Source of the DNA: an uncultured Clostridia bacterium
GTDB lineage: Bacteria; Bacillota; Clostridia; Oscillospirales; Oscillospiraceae
Direction: 5' to 3'
Assembly: GCA_946411835.1 (NCBI GenBank)
Contig: CAMKFK010000003.1
Span: 1 to 64,000, forward strand
DNA: 64,000 nt
Shown here: piece by piece, positions 18,208 to 28,179 of the stretch
Layout: each line of letters begins with the position of its first letter
Position numbering within the stretch: position 1 is the stretch's first letter
Notes under the pieces: model-generated
Databases searched by the model: none
Seen by the model: the letters and a program-made list of their open reading frames with translations, nothing else
What the model was told of the DNA's origin: nothing
Position numbers and translations under genes: made by a program

Positions 18208-19403
18208 CTCTGATCGGAATCGGCGTCGGCGCCGACACACTGACCCGCGAGGCGTGGGAGGCTTTGGAGCAGGCGGAGCCGGTGCTCGGCGCGCGGCGTC
18301 TGCTCGAGAGCCTTCCGGCGGTGGAAGGGCAAACACGGCTTGCGGCGGCGCGCGCCGACGAGATCATGACGCTTCTCCGGGAGGTGGACGCGCCGCGCCC
18401 CTGCGTCGTCTTCAGCGGCGACACGGGCTTTCATTCGGGCGCGACGGGCCTGCTTGCGCTGCTGCGGGCGGAGGGCGTTCCCTTTCGGGTGTTGCCCGGC
18501 GTTTCCAGCGTGCAGCTGCTCGCGGCGCGCCTCGGCGAGCCGTGGCAGGACTGGTCGCTGTACTCCGCGCATGGCGCGGACTGCGACGTCGTGTCGGCGG
18601 TGATGGCGGGGAAGAGCGCGTTTTTCCTCACCGACGGCGCGCATACGCCGGCGGCGCTCTGCCGCGCGCTGACGGACGCGGGACTCGGCGCGCTGCGCGC
18701 TGCGGTGGGGGAGAACCTCTCCGGCATGAACGAGCGCGTCGTCATCGGGACGGCGGCGGCGTGCGCGGAGACGGCGTTTGCGCCGCTGTCCGTGCTGCTG
18801 GTGGACGCCGCGCCGCGCCCATATGCGCGCGCGGGCGGCATCCCGGACGAGGCGTTTGTCCGGGGCAACGTGCCGATGACCAAGCAGGAGGTGCGCGCCG
18901 CGATCCTCGCCAAGCTTGCCGTCATGGACGACGAAACCGTCTGGGATGTCGGCGCGGGGACGGGGAGCGTTTCGGTGGAGCTGGCGCTTGCGGCGCGTTG
19001 CGGCCGCGTCTTCGCGGTGGAGCAGCGGGACGAGGCCTGCGCGCTGATCGAGCGGAACCGCGCGCGCTTCGGCGCGTGGAACCTGCGCGTGACGCGCGGC
19101 AGAGCGCCGGAGGCGCTGGCGGAGCTGCCCGCGCCGGACGCCGTGTTCATCGGCGGCAGCGGGGGCGCGCTGCCCGGGATCGTGGACGCGGCGCTTGCCA
19201 AAAACCCCGACGCGCGGCTGTGCGCGTCCGCCGTCGCGCTGGAAACGCTGTCGGCGGCGCTGGCGGCGTTTTCCGCGCGCGGGCTGGAAACGGAGGTCAC
19301 GCAGCTCTCGGTCGCCCGCGCGAAGCCGGGCGCGCGGCTGCATCTGCTGCTGGCCAACAACCCCGTGTTCCTCCTGACCGCCCGGCGGGAGGGGGAGGCG
19401 TGA
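18198..19403 (+). CDS. cbiET: Fused cobalt-precorrin-7 C5-/precorrin-6B C15-methyltransferase (CbiE-CbiT)
   Basis: N-terminal CbiE-like (VTLIGIGVGADTLTREAWEALE); C-terminal CbiT-like (MTKQEVRAAILAKL...VWDVGAGTGSVSVELAL). Confidence 0.95.
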   Translation: MQVTLIGIGVGADTLTREAWEALEQAEPVLGARRLLESLPAVEGQTRLAAARADEIMTLLREVDAPRPCVVFSGDTGFHSGATGLLALLRAEGVPFRVLPGVSSVQLLAARLGEPWQDWSLYSAHGADCDVVSAVMAGKSAFFLTDGAHTPAALCRALTDAGLGALRAAVGENLSGMNERVVIGTAAACAETAFAPLSVLLVDAAPRPYARAGGIPDEAFVRGNVPMTKQEVRAAILAKLAVMDDETVWDVGAGTGSVSVELALAARCGRVFAVEQRDEACALIERNRARFGAWNLRVTRGRAPEALAELPAPDAVFIGGSGGALPGIVDAALAKNPDARLCASAVALETLSAALAAFSARGLETEVTQLSVARAKPGARLHLLLANNPVFLLTARREGEA

Positions 19404-20761
19404 TCCGCGTTCTGGTCGCCGCGCCCGCCTCGGGCTGCGGGAAGACGACGGTCGCCTGCGCGCTGCTGCGCGCGCTGCAGGAACGGGGGCTTGCGCCCTG
19501 CGCGTTCAAGTGCGGTCCGGATTACATCGACCCGATGTACCACCGCGCGATCCTCGGCGTCGAGAGCCGCAACCTCGACCTGTTCCTGAGCGACGAGACG
19601 CGCCTCAAGGCGCTCTTTGCCGACGCCTGCCGGGGACACGGCGCGGCGGTGGTCGAGGGCGCAATGGGCTTTTACGACGGACTCGGCGGCACGACGTCGC
19701 GCGCGAGCGCGTGGCACGTCGCGCGCACGCTGGCGCTGCCCGTGCTGCTGGCGCTGCCCGCGCGCGGCGCGAGCCTGACGCTGGCGGCGACGGTGCGCGG
19801 CCTGCGGGAGTTCCGCGCGGACAGCCGCATTGCGGGCGTGGTGCTCAACGAGTGCTCCGACGCGCTATGCAAGACGCTTGCGAGCGCCATTGAGCGGGAG
19901 ACGGGCGTCCCGGTGCTCGGCTGTCTGCCCCGGCTGGACGCCGCCCGCGTCGAGAGCCGCCATCTCGGGCTTCTGACCGCGCGGGAGATCGACGGTCTGG
20001 ACGAGCGCCTGACGGCGCTTGCCCGCGCCTTTGAAACGTCCGTCGATATGGCGCGCCTGCTCGCGCTTTTCGACGGCGCCGCGCCCGCCGCGCCGGAGCC
20101 GGACGCGCCGCGCGCGATACGCTGCCGCGTGGCGGCGGCGCGGGACGAGGCGTTCTGCTTCACCTACGCGGAGACGATGGAGACCTTCGCCCGCCTGGGC
20201 GCGGAGGTCGTGTTTTTCAGCCCGCTGCGCGATACGGCGCTTCCGGAGCGGACAAGCGCGCTGTACCTGCCCGGCGGCTATCCCGAGCTTTACGCGCGCC
20301 GCCTCGCGGAAAACGAAGCGATGCGCCGTGCCGTAGCGTCGGCGGTGCGCGGCGGGATGCCGACCGTCGCGGAGTGCGGCGGCTTCCTCTACCTCGGCGC
20401 GGCGCTGTGCGACGGGACGGGGACGCCGTACCCGATGGCGGGCGTGCTGCCCGGCTGTGCGGCGGACGCAGGCAAGCCGGTGCGCTTCGGTTACGCGACG
20501 CTGACCGCCCCGCGAGACAGCCTGCTCTTCCGCGCGGGGGAGGCGGTCCCCGTCCACGAGTTCCACCATTGGGACTCGACCCAAAACGGCGACGCCTTTT
20601 TGTTGGAAAAGCCCGTCGGCGGTCGCGCGTGGCGCGGCGGATACGCGAGCGAAACGCTGTACGCGGCGTTTCCGCACCTCTATTTCGCGGGACGTCCCGC
20701 GCTTGCGGAGCGGTTCCTCGCCGCTGCGGAGCGATATGGAGCGATGCATGGAATTATGTAA
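19400..20761 (+). CDS. cbiA: Cobyrinate a,c-diamide synthase
   Basis: GTG start; RVLVAAPASGCGKTTVACALLRAL; FKCGPDYIDPMYHRAI; GGYPELYARRLAEN; VAECGGFLYLG. Confidence 0.95.
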   Translation: MIRVLVAAPASGCGKTTVACALLRALQERGLAPCAFKCGPDYIDPMYHRAILGVESRNLDLFLSDETRLKALFADACRGHGAAVVEGAMGFYDGLGGTTSRASAWHVARTLALPVLLALPARGASLTLAATVRGLREFRADSRIAGVVLNECSDALCKTLASAIERETGVPVLGCLPRLDAARVESRHLGLLTAREIDGLDERLTALARAFETSVDMARLLALFDGAAPAAPEPDAPRAIRCRVAAARDEAFCFTYAETMETFARLGAEVVFFSPLRDTALPERTSALYLPGGYPELYARRLAENEAMRRAVASAVRGGMPTVAECGGFLYLGAALCDGTGTPYPMAGVLPGCAADAGKPVRFGYATLTAPRDSLLFRAGEAVPVHEFHHWDSTQNGDAFLLEKPVGGRAWRGGYASETLYAAFPHLYFAGRPALAERFLAAAERYGAMHGIM

Positions 20762-21806
20762 ACTACTGAAAGAAATCACGCCGCCGGATGAGGCGGCGCG
20801 CGCCGCCGCGCGGCGGCGCTGGGACGAGTGCGCGAAGCCGCTGGGCAGCCTCGGACGGCTGGAAACGGCAATCTGCGACGTTGCGGCGCTGACGGGCGAC
20901 GCGGCGAACGTCGCGCTTTCGCCGCGCGCGGTGTTCGTGCTGTGCGCGGACAACGGCGTGGCGGCGCGGGGCGTGACGCAGACGGACAGCGGCGTGACGG
21001 CCGCCGTGACGCGGGCGCTTGCGCGCGGCAGAACCTCCGTGTGCCGGATGGCGGAGACGGCGCGCTGCCGCGTCGTGCCCGTGGACATGGGGGTGCGGGA
21101 CTTTCCCGGCTGCGACGGCGTGCTCGGCCGCCGCGTCGGCAACGGCACGGCGGACATGACCGAGGGCGCGGCGATGACCCGCGCGCAGGCGGAGACGGCA
21201 ATCATGACGGGCATGGAGCTGGCGCGCGCGGAAGCGGCGCGCGGCACGCGGCTGCTGGCGGCGGGGGAGATGGGTATCGGCAACACGACCACCGCCTCGG
21301 CGCTGGCGGCGGTGCTGCTGGACCGTGACTCGGACGAGGTGACGGGGCGCGGCGCCGGGCTGTCCGACGAGGGGCTCGCGCGCAAGCGTGCGGCGATCCG
21401 GCGCGCCGTCGCGGTCAACCGCCCGGACCCGCAGGACGCGCTGGACGCGCTTGCCAAGCTCGGCGGCTTCGACCTCGCGGGCATGTGCGGACTGTTCCTC
21501 GGCGGCGCGCGCCATCGCGTGCCGGTGCTGCTCGACGGGTTTCCCAGTGCGGTGGCGGCGCTGTGCGCGGCGCGCCTGTGTCCCAATGCGGTCAAGGCGA
21601 TGCTCGCCAGCCACGTTTCCGCCGAACCGGCGGGGGAGCTGGTGCTGCGTGCGCTGGGCAAAAGGCCGCTCATCACGGCGGACATGCGCCTCGGCGAGGG
21701 CACGGGCGCGGTGGCGGCGATGCCGCTGCTCGACATGGCGCTGGCGGTCTACCGGGATTGCTATACCTTCGCGGAGGGCGGCATCGCGCCGTACAAGCCG
21801 CTGTGA
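20748..21806 (+). CDS. cobT: Nicotinate-nucleotide--dimethylbenzimidazole phosphoribosyltransferase
   Basis: KPLGSLGRLE; FVLCADNGVAARGV; GEMGIGNTTTASAL; TADMRLGEGTGA. Confidence 0.95.
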   Translation: MELCKLLKEITPPDEAARAAARRRWDECAKPLGSLGRLETAICDVAALTGDAANVALSPRAVFVLCADNGVAARGVTQTDSGVTAAVTRALARGRTSVCRMAETARCRVVPVDMGVRDFPGCDGVLGRRVGNGTADMTEGAAMTRAQAETAIMTGMELARAEAARGTRLLAAGEMGIGNTTTASALAAVLLDRDSDEVTGRGAGLSDEGLARKRAAIRRAVAVNRPDPQDALDALAKLGGFDLAGMCGLFLGGARHRVPVLLDGFPSAVAALCAARLCPNAVKAMLASHVSAEPAGELVLRALGKRPLITADMRLGEGTGAVAAMPLLDMALAVYRDCYTFAEGGIAPYKPL

Positions 21807-22333
21807 CGGTCCTGGTGGTCGGCGGCGCGGCGAGCGGCAAGAGCGCCTATGCGGAGGAATTGCTGTGCCGCCTTTCCGGGAACGCGCCGCGCATCTATCT
21901 TGCTGCGATGCGCCCCTTCGGCGCGGAAGCGGAGGCGCGCGTTCAAAGGCACCGCGCCGCGCGCGCGTCGTACGGTTTTCAGACGATGGAATGTTATGTA
22001 AACTTAAAGCGCGCCGCCGTCCCATCCGGCGCCGCCGTGCTGCTCGAGGATGTCGGAAACCTCTGTGCCAACGAGCTGTACGACGGCGCGGGGAGCGGCG
22101 ACGGCGCGGCGGATGCGATTGTGGACGGCGTCGCGGCGCTGCAGGCGCGCTGCGCCGCGCTGGTGATCGTCTCGAATGAGGTCGGCTCCGGCGGCGCACG
22201 CTACGCGGGCGACACCCTGCGCTATCTCCGGACGCTGGGCGAGGTCAACCGGCGCCTTGCCGCGCGCGCGGACGCGGTCTGCGAGGTCGCCTGCGGGATC
22301 GCGGCGTATTACAAGGGGGAGGAACCGCGCTGA
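21803..22333 (+). CDS. cobU: Adenosylcobinamide kinase/adenosylcobinamide-phosphate guanylyltransferase
   Basis: GTG start; VLVVGGAASGKSAYAEELL; VQRHRAAR; VLLEDVGNLCANELY; IVSNEVGSG. Confidence 0.9.
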   Translation: MTVLVVGGAASGKSAYAEELLCRLSGNAPRIYLAAMRPFGAEAEARVQRHRAARASYGFQTMECYVNLKRAAVPSGAAVLLEDVGNLCANELYDGAGSGDGAADAIVDGVAALQARCAALVIVSNEVGSGGARYAGDTLRYLRTLGEVNRRLAARADAVCEVACGIAAYYKGEEPR

Positions 22334-23112
22334 TGTGGGTTTTGGAGACGGTCGCGGTGGCGTTCGGCATGTATTCGGCGCTGCCGACGCCGCGCGTGGA
22401 CTGGAACGGGAAGAATATGCGCTACGCGCTTGCGGCGTTTCCGCTGGTCGGCGCGGCGCTGGGGCTGGCGTGGTGGGGCGCCTGCGCGGTTTGCGCGGCG
22501 CTCGCCCTGCCGCTGGTGCTGCGGGGCGCGCTGCTGTGCGTCCTGCCTGCGCTCGTCACCGGCGGGATCCATCTCGACGGCTACGCCGACGTGTCCGACG
22601 CGCTCGCAAGTCACGCCGCGCCGGAGAAGAAGCGCTCGATCCTGCGCGACCCGCACGTCGGTGCGTTTGCCGTGATCCGCCTGTGCGCGTACTTTGTCGC
22701 GTACTTCGCCCTGTGCTGTGTCTTTGAGCCGACGGACGGGGCGCTGTGGAGCGTGGGCTGCGGCTTCGTGCTCTCCCGCGCGCTCTCCGCTCTGGCACTG
22801 ACCGTGTTTCCGATTGCGGAGGGCTCCGCCCTTGCGCGGACGTTTGCCTCGGCGGCGGACCGGAAACGGACGCGCGCGATTTTGTCGGGCGTGGCGGGCG
22901 CGTGTCTCGCGGGGATATTCCTGCGCGGCGGGAAAACGGCGTTTCTTTTCGCGGCGGCCGCTTCGCTGGCAGTTACCGGACGCTATGCCGTCACGGTGCG
23001 GAAGCATTTTGGCGGCGCGTCCGGGGACCTCGCGGGCTGGTTCGTGGTGAAGCTGGAGCTTTGGCTGTTGGCGGCGCCGGCCGTGGTGCCGTATGTGGAG
23101 AGGGTGCTATGA
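22333..23112 (+). CDS. cobS: Adenosylcobinamide-GDP ribazoletransferase
   Basis: YSALPTPRVDWNGKNMRYALAAFPLVGAALG; TGGIHLDGYADVSDAL; RDPHVGAFAV. Confidence 0.94.
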   Translation: MWVLETVAVAFGMYSALPTPRVDWNGKNMRYALAAFPLVGAALGLAWWGACAVCAALALPLVLRGALLCVLPALVTGGIHLDGYADVSDALASHAAPEKKRSILRDPHVGAFAVIRLCAYFVAYFALCCVFEPTDGALWSVGCGFVLSRALSALALTVFPIAEGSALARTFASAADRKRTRAILSGVAGACLAGIFLRGGKTAFLFAAAASLAVTGRYAVTVRKHFGGASGDLAGWFVVKLELWLLAAPAVVPYVERVL

Positions 23113-23444
23113 TTTTGATTACAGGGCCGCTGTTCAGCGGCAAGCGCGACGCCGCGAAGCGGCTGCTGGGCTGCGACGACGCGGCGCTCGCGCGGCGCGC
23201 CGTCTGCGACGCGCAGGAGCTGGCGCGGGAGCGCGCGGACGTGGAGGCGCTGGCGGACGAGCTGGCGCGGTACGAGGTCGTGACCGCCGCCGAGGTTGGC
23301 GGCGGCGTCGTGCCGCTTGACCCGCGGGAGCGCGCCGCGCGGGAGCGCGCGGGACGGCTCGCCTGCCTGCTCGCGGCGCGGGCGGACGCTGTCGTGCGCG
23401 TGTTCTGCGGCATCCCGACGGTCATCAAGGGGGAGCTGCCATGA
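23109..23444 (+). CDS. Second, minimal CobU-like protein (111 aa)
   Basis: P-loop-like ITGPLFSGKRDAAKRLL; C-terminal EVGGGVVPLDPRERAARERAGRLACLLAARADAVVRVFCGIPTVIKG resembles CobU; no RHR guanylylation region. Confidence 0.75.
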   Translation: MILITGPLFSGKRDAAKRLLGCDDAALARRAVCDAQELARERADVEALADELARYEVVTAAEVGGGVVPLDPRERAARERAGRLACLLAARADAVVRVFCGIPTVIKGELP

Positions 23445-24049
23445 CGATCTGGCTCCTGCGCCATGGGCGCACGGCGTTCAACGACGAGCGCCGCTATCAG
23501 GGGCAGCTGGATATCCCGCTGTCCCCGGCGGGCGCGGCGGAGCTGCGCGTGGCGGAGCTTGCGCCGGAGCGCGTGTTCGTTTCGCCCCTGTGCCGCGCGC
23601 GGCAGACCGCGCGCCTTGTGTTCCCGACCGCCGCACAGACGGTGGTCGACGACTTTGCCGAGATGGACTTCGGCGACTTTGACGGGCGCACCGCCGACGA
23701 GATGGCGCACGACGCGGCGTTTCGCGCGTGGGTGGACGGGAACTGCACCGCCGCCTGTCCCAACGGCGAGCGCCGCGCGGACTTTTGCGCGCGCACCTGC
23801 GCGGCGTTCGAGCGCGTGCTGCTGGGAGAGGTGGAGCGTCAGGCGAAAGACCTTGTCATTGTCGCCCACGGCGGGACGCTGCGCGCGGTCATGGAGCGCT
23901 GCGCCCTGCCGGAGCGCGACTATTTCGACTGGATGTGCGGCAATGGCTGCGGCTATCGGCTCGACTGGGACGAAACGCTCTGGCGCGCGCGGCGGAGGCT
24001 GCGTCTGGTCGGGCGGCTGTGCTTTGCGCGGGAGGCCGGGACATGCTGA
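23441..24049 (+). CDS. cobC: Histidine phosphatase family protein, likely alpha-ribazole phosphatase
   Basis: IWLLRHGRTAFNDERRYQGQLDIPLS; SPLCRARQTA; HGGTLRAVM. Confidence 0.88.
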   Translation: MTIWLLRHGRTAFNDERRYQGQLDIPLSPAGAAELRVAELAPERVFVSPLCRARQTARLVFPTAAQTVVDDFAEMDFGDFDGRTADEMAHDAAFRAWVDGNCTAACPNGERRADFCARTCAAFERVLLGEVERQAKDLVIVAHGGTLRAVMERCALPERDYFDWMCGNGCGYRLDWDETLWRARRRLRLVGRLCFAREAGTC

Positions 24050-25011
24050 TCCTGTGCGCGGTACTCCTCGGATTCGCGCTGGACCTGCTCTTCGGCGACC
24101 CCGCGTGGCTGCCGCATCCCGTCGTCGTCATGGGGCGGTACATTGCGTGGTTCGAGCGCGCCGTCCGTCCGCGCTTCCCGCAGACGCGGCGGGGCGAGCT
24201 TTGGGGCGGCGCGCTGCTGGCGGTCTCGCTGCCGGTGCTGACGCTGGCGCTGACGCTTTCGGCGTGCCGGTTGGCGCGGCGCGTCCATCCGTGGGCGGAG
24301 CTTGCGCTTCAGACCCTCTGGTGCGCGCAGGCGCTCGCCTCGCGGGGGCTTGCGGCGGAGAGCCGCCGCGTCCATGCCGCGCTGAAAAGCGGCGACCTCA
24401 GCGCGGCGCGCGCGGCGGTGGCGCGCATCGTCGGGCGCGACGTGGAGCGCCTCGACGCCGAGGGCGTGGCAAAGGCGGCGGTGGAGACGGTCGCGGAGAA
24501 TTTTACCGACGGCGTCGCCGCACCGCTGCTGTGCATGACGGTCTTCGGCGCGCCGCTGGCGCTGACCTGCAAGGCAATCAACACCATGGACAGCATGGTG
24601 GGCTACAGGAGCGAGCGATACCTGTATTTCGGACGCGCGGCGGCGCGGCTGGACGACGCGGCAAACTGGCTCCCGTCCCGCGTGGCGGCGCTCTTCTGGA
24701 TCGCCGCCGCCGGGCTGACGGGACACGCCGCCGCGTCCGCGCTTCGCGTCTGGCAGCGCGACGCGCGCCGTCACGCCAGCCCGAACGCCGGACAGACGGA
24801 GAGCGCCTGCGCGGGCGCGCTTGGCGTACAGCTCGGCGGCGCGGCGTGGTACTTCGGCAGGCGGTACGAGAAGGCGACGCTGGGCGACGCGAGCCGTCCC
24901 TGCGAGCCGGAGGATATCCTGCGCGCGAACCGCATGATGTACTGCGCGGGCGCGCTGCTGCTTTTCGCGTGCGCGGCGGCGCGGCTTTTGGCATTGAGGT
25001 GGATGGGATGA
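24043..25011 (+). CDS. cbiB: Adenosylcobinamide-phosphate synthase
   Basis: GFALDLLFGDPAWLPHPVVVMGRYI; ETVAENFTDGVAAPLL; KAINTMDSMVGYR. Confidence 0.95.
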   Translation: MLILCAVLLGFALDLLFGDPAWLPHPVVVMGRYIAWFERAVRPRFPQTRRGELWGGALLAVSLPVLTLALTLSACRLARRVHPWAELALQTLWCAQALASRGLAAESRRVHAALKSGDLSAARAAVARIVGRDVERLDAEGVAKAAVETVAENFTDGVAAPLLCMTVFGAPLALTCKAINTMDSMVGYRSERYLYFGRAAARLDDAANWLPSRVAALFWIAAAGLTGHAAASALRVWQRDARRHASPNAGQTESACAGALGVQLGGAAWYFGRRYEKATLGDASRPCEPEDILRANRMMYCAGALLLFACAAARLLALRWMG

Positions 25012-26054
25012 ATCGAACGCACGGCGGCGACTGGGCCGCCTTTGAACAGGAATACGGCGCGCCGCCGCTGGACTTTTCGGCGAGCGTCAGCCCGCTGGGC
25101 GTGCCGGAGGCGGTGCGCGCGGCGATCATCCGCGCCGCCTCGGCGGTGGACCGCTACCCGGACCCGGACTGCCGCGCTCTTCGCGCCGCCATCGCCGCGC
25201 GGGAGGGTGTCGCGCCCGAGCAGGTGCTTTGCGGCAACGGCGCGTCGGAGCTCATCTGGCGCGCGGCGCTCGCCGCGAGACCGGGGCGCGCGCTGCTCGC
25301 CGCGCCGTGCTTCGGCGAATACGAGGCGGCGCTGGAGGTGAGCGGCTGCGCACCGGTGCGCGTCCCCCTCGCCGAACCGTTTTTGCCGACGGAGGCGCTG
25401 CTGCAAGAAATTAACCATAATATAGACTTCGTGATATTATGCAACCCGAACAACCCGACCGGACAGCTCATTGCTCCGCCGCTCCTGCGCCGGATCATCG
25501 CGCGCTGCGCGGAGACGGGGACGCGCCTGCTGCTCGACGAGTGCTTCGCCGATTTCCTCGACGAGCCGGAGGCGCACACGGGCAAGGGGGAGCTGAGCGC
25601 GAACCCGCAGCTGCTGATCCTGCGGGCGTTTACGAAGTGCTGCGGCATGGCGGGCGTCCGGCTGGGGTACGCGCTCTGCGCGGACGCAGCGTTTCTGGAC
25701 GCGATGCGCCGCGCGGGGCCGCCGTGGACGGTTTCGACGCTCGCGCAGGCGGCGGGACTTGCCGCGCTGCGGGAGGAGGGCTACGCAGAGCGTCTGCGCG
25801 CGCTGATCCGCGCCGAGCGTCCGCGCCTTGCGGCGGCGCTGGCGGCGCTGGGGCTTCGCGTCGTACCGGGCGAGGCGAACTTCCTGCTGTTTCAAAGCCG
25901 GACGCCGCTGGACGCGCCCCTGCACGCGCGGGGGATCCTCCTGCGCAATTGCGCGGATTTCTGGCCCCTGGACGGGACGTGGTACCGCGCCGCCGTGCGT
26001 ACGCGGGCGGACAACGAGCGCCTGCTTGCGGCGCTTCGGGAGGTGTTGACGTGA
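25008..26054 (+). CDS. cobD: L-threonine-O-3-phosphate decarboxylase/class I-II aminotransferase
   Basis: LDFSASVSPLGVP; GNGASELIW; CNPNNPTGQLI; LRAFTKCCGMAGVRLGY PLP lysine region. Confidence 0.93.
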   Translation: MNRTHGGDWAAFEQEYGAPPLDFSASVSPLGVPEAVRAAIIRAASAVDRYPDPDCRALRAAIAAREGVAPEQVLCGNGASELIWRAALAARPGRALLAAPCFGEYEAALEVSGCAPVRVPLAEPFLPTEALLQEINHNIDFVILCNPNNPTGQLIAPPLLRRIIARCAETGTRLLLDECFADFLDEPEAHTGKGELSANPQLLILRAFTKCCGMAGVRLGYALCADAAFLDAMRRAGPPWTVSTLAQAAGLAALREEGYAERLRALIRAERPRLAAALAALGLRVVPGEANFLLFQSRTPLDAPLHARGILLRNCADFWPLDGTWYRAAVRTRADNERLLAALREVLT

Positions 26055-27523
26055 GCGCAAGACGCATCATGGTGCAGGGCACGATGTCGGGTGTGGGCAA
26101 AAGCCTGCTGTGCACGGCGCTGTGCCGCATCCTCCGGCAGGACGGTCTGCGCGTTGCGCCGTTCAAGAGCCAGAACATGGCGCTCAACAGCTACGTGACC
26201 CGCGACGGACTGGAGCTTGGGCGCGCGCAGGTCGCACAGGCGGAGGCGGCGGGGCGCGAGCCGGACGTGCGCATGAACCCGATCCTGCTCAAGCCGTCGA
26301 GCGACGTGGGCAGCCAGGTGATCGTGAACGGCCGCTCACGCGGACAGATGACGGCGGCGGACTACCTTTCGTACAAAAAGCGGCTGATTCCCGAAATCAT
26401 GACGGCTTACGACAGCCTTGCGTCGGAGAACGACGTGATTGTGATCGAGGGCGCGGGCAGTCCCGCCGAGATCAACCTGCGCGAGAACGACGTCGTCAAC
26501 ATGGGGCTGGCGGAGCTGGTCAACGCGCCGGTGCTGCTGGCAGGCGACATTGATCGAGGCGGCGTGTTCGCGCAGCTCTGCGGCACGATGCTGCTGCTGT
26601 CGGCGGCGGAGCGCGCGCGGGTCAGGGGGCTGGTCGTCAACAAGTTTCGCGGCGACGCGGCGATCCTGCGCCCGGGCCTGCGGCAGCTGGAGGATTTGAC
26701 GGGCGTGGCGGTGCTCGGCGTCGTGCCGTATCTGCGCGTGGACGTCGACGACGAGGATTCGCTTGCGCCGAGACTTGGAAACGACGCCGCGCGCAAGCCG
26801 ATCGACATTGCGGTGATCCGCCTGCCGCACATCTCCAACTTCACGGACTTTGCGCCGCTGGAAATGCAGCCGATGCTGGGCGTGCGCTATGTGGAGCGCG
26901 CCGCGCGGCTGGGCACGCCGGACATGGTGATCCTGCCCGGCACCAAGAGCACGATGGACGATTTGCTGTGGCTGCGCGGGAACGGTCTGGAAGCGGCGGT
27001 GCGGCGACTTGCCGCGAACGGGACGCCGGTGCTCGGCGTTTGCGGCGGCTACCAGATGCTCGGCGAGCGCATTGACGACGCCGCCGGGATCGAAGGAGGC
27101 CTGAACAGCCTGCGCGGCATGGAGCTGCTGCCCTGCGTTACGGCGTTTCTGCCGGAGAAGACGCTCACGCGGGTGCGTGCGCGGGTGAACGGAGGGCCGC
27201 TGGACGGCGCCGCGCTGGACGGCTACGAGATACACATGGGCGCGACCGAAGCGCGCGGCGCGGCGTTCTGCGTGCTCGAGGGCGGCGCGGCGGAGGGCTG
27301 TCGGCAGGGGAACGTGTTCGGCACCTATCTCCACGGTCTGTTCGACAGCGGCGAGGCGGCGGAAAAGCTGTCGCTTTGGCTGTGCGAGCGCAAGGGAATG
27401 GCAAAAAGTCCCGCGACGGCGGAGCCGTGGCGGGACCACAAGGAGCGGCAGTACGACCTGCTCGCGCGGAACGTGCGCGCGGCGCTGGATATGGACGCGG
27501 TCTACCGCGCGATGGAGGAATAA
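26051..27523 (+). CDS. cobQ: Cobyric acid synthase
   Basis: GTG start; IMVQGTMSGVGKSLLCTALCRI; FKSQNMALNSYVTRDG; LPGTKSTMDDL; GVCGGYQMLG. Confidence 0.95.
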   Translation: MSARRIMVQGTMSGVGKSLLCTALCRILRQDGLRVAPFKSQNMALNSYVTRDGLELGRAQVAQAEAAGREPDVRMNPILLKPSSDVGSQVIVNGRSRGQMTAADYLSYKKRLIPEIMTAYDSLASENDVIVIEGAGSPAEINLRENDVVNMGLAELVNAPVLLAGDIDRGGVFAQLCGTMLLLSAAERARVRGLVVNKFRGDAAILRPGLRQLEDLTGVAVLGVVPYLRVDVDDEDSLAPRLGNDAARKPIDIAVIRLPHISNFTDFAPLEMQPMLGVRYVERAARLGTPDMVILPGTKSTMDDLLWLRGNGLEAAVRRLAANGTPVLGVCGGYQMLGERIDDAAGIEGGLNSLRGMELLPCVTAFLPEKTLTRVRARVNGGPLDGAALDGYEIHMGATEARGAAFCVLEGGAAEGCRQGNVFGTYLHGLFDSGEAAEKLSLWLCERKGMAKSPATAEPWRDHKERQYDLLARNVRAALDMDAVYRAMEE

Positions 27524-27528
27524 GCCTG

Positions 27529-28176
27529 ATGGAATTTGTCGAGCCGGCGGAAATCGAACGTGAGAGTATGCGCATCATTGACGGCGAGCTCGCCGCGCGG
27601 GGCGTCGCGCTGCCGGGGGACGTCCGACCGGTGGTTCGGCGCGTGATCCACACGACGGCGGATTTCGATTACGCGGAAAGCCTGCGCTTCACGCCGGACG
27701 CGATCCGGCGCGCGCTTGCGGCGCTGCGCGGCGCCGTGATCGTCACGGACACCAACATGGCGCTCGCCGGAATCAACAAAGCGGCGCTCCGGGCGCTCGG
27801 CGGCGAGGCGCGCTGCTACATGGCGGAGCCCTTTGTCGCGGAGGCGGCGCGCGCGCGGGGCGTTACCCGCGCGGCTGTGTCGATGGATCACGCGGCGGAG
27901 CAATTTCCCGGCGCGGTCTTTGCCGTCGGCAACGCGCCGACGGCGCTGCTGCGGCTCGCGGCGCACATTGAGCGTGGGATGCGTCCCGCGCTGGTCATCG
28001 GCGTGCCGGTGGGCTTTGTCAACGTTGCAGAGAGCAAGGAGCGCGCCCTTGCCGCGTGCGAACGCTGCGGCGTGCCCGCCATCGTCGCCCTGGGACGAAA
28101 GGGAGGCAGCAACGTCGCCGCCGCCGTCTGCAACGCGCTCCTCTACGCCGCCCTGACCGAGAGAGCGGGACCATGA
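27529..28176 (+). CDS. cbiC: Cobalt-precorrin-8 methylmutase
   Basis: VRRVIHTTADFDYAESLRF; VTDTNMALAGINK; VGNAPTALLRL; GVPVGFVNVAESK; RKGGSNVAAAVCNAL. Confidence 0.95.
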   Translation: MEFVEPAEIERESMRIIDGELAARGVALPGDVRPVVRRVIHTTADFDYAESLRFTPDAIRRALAALRGAVIVTDTNMALAGINKAALRALGGEARCYMAEPFVAEAARARGVTRAAVSMDHAAEQFPGAVFAVGNAPTALLRLAAHIERGMRPALVIGVPVGFVNVAESKERALAACERCGVPAIVALGRKGGSNVAAAVCNALLYAALTERAGP

Positions 28177-28179
28177 ACG

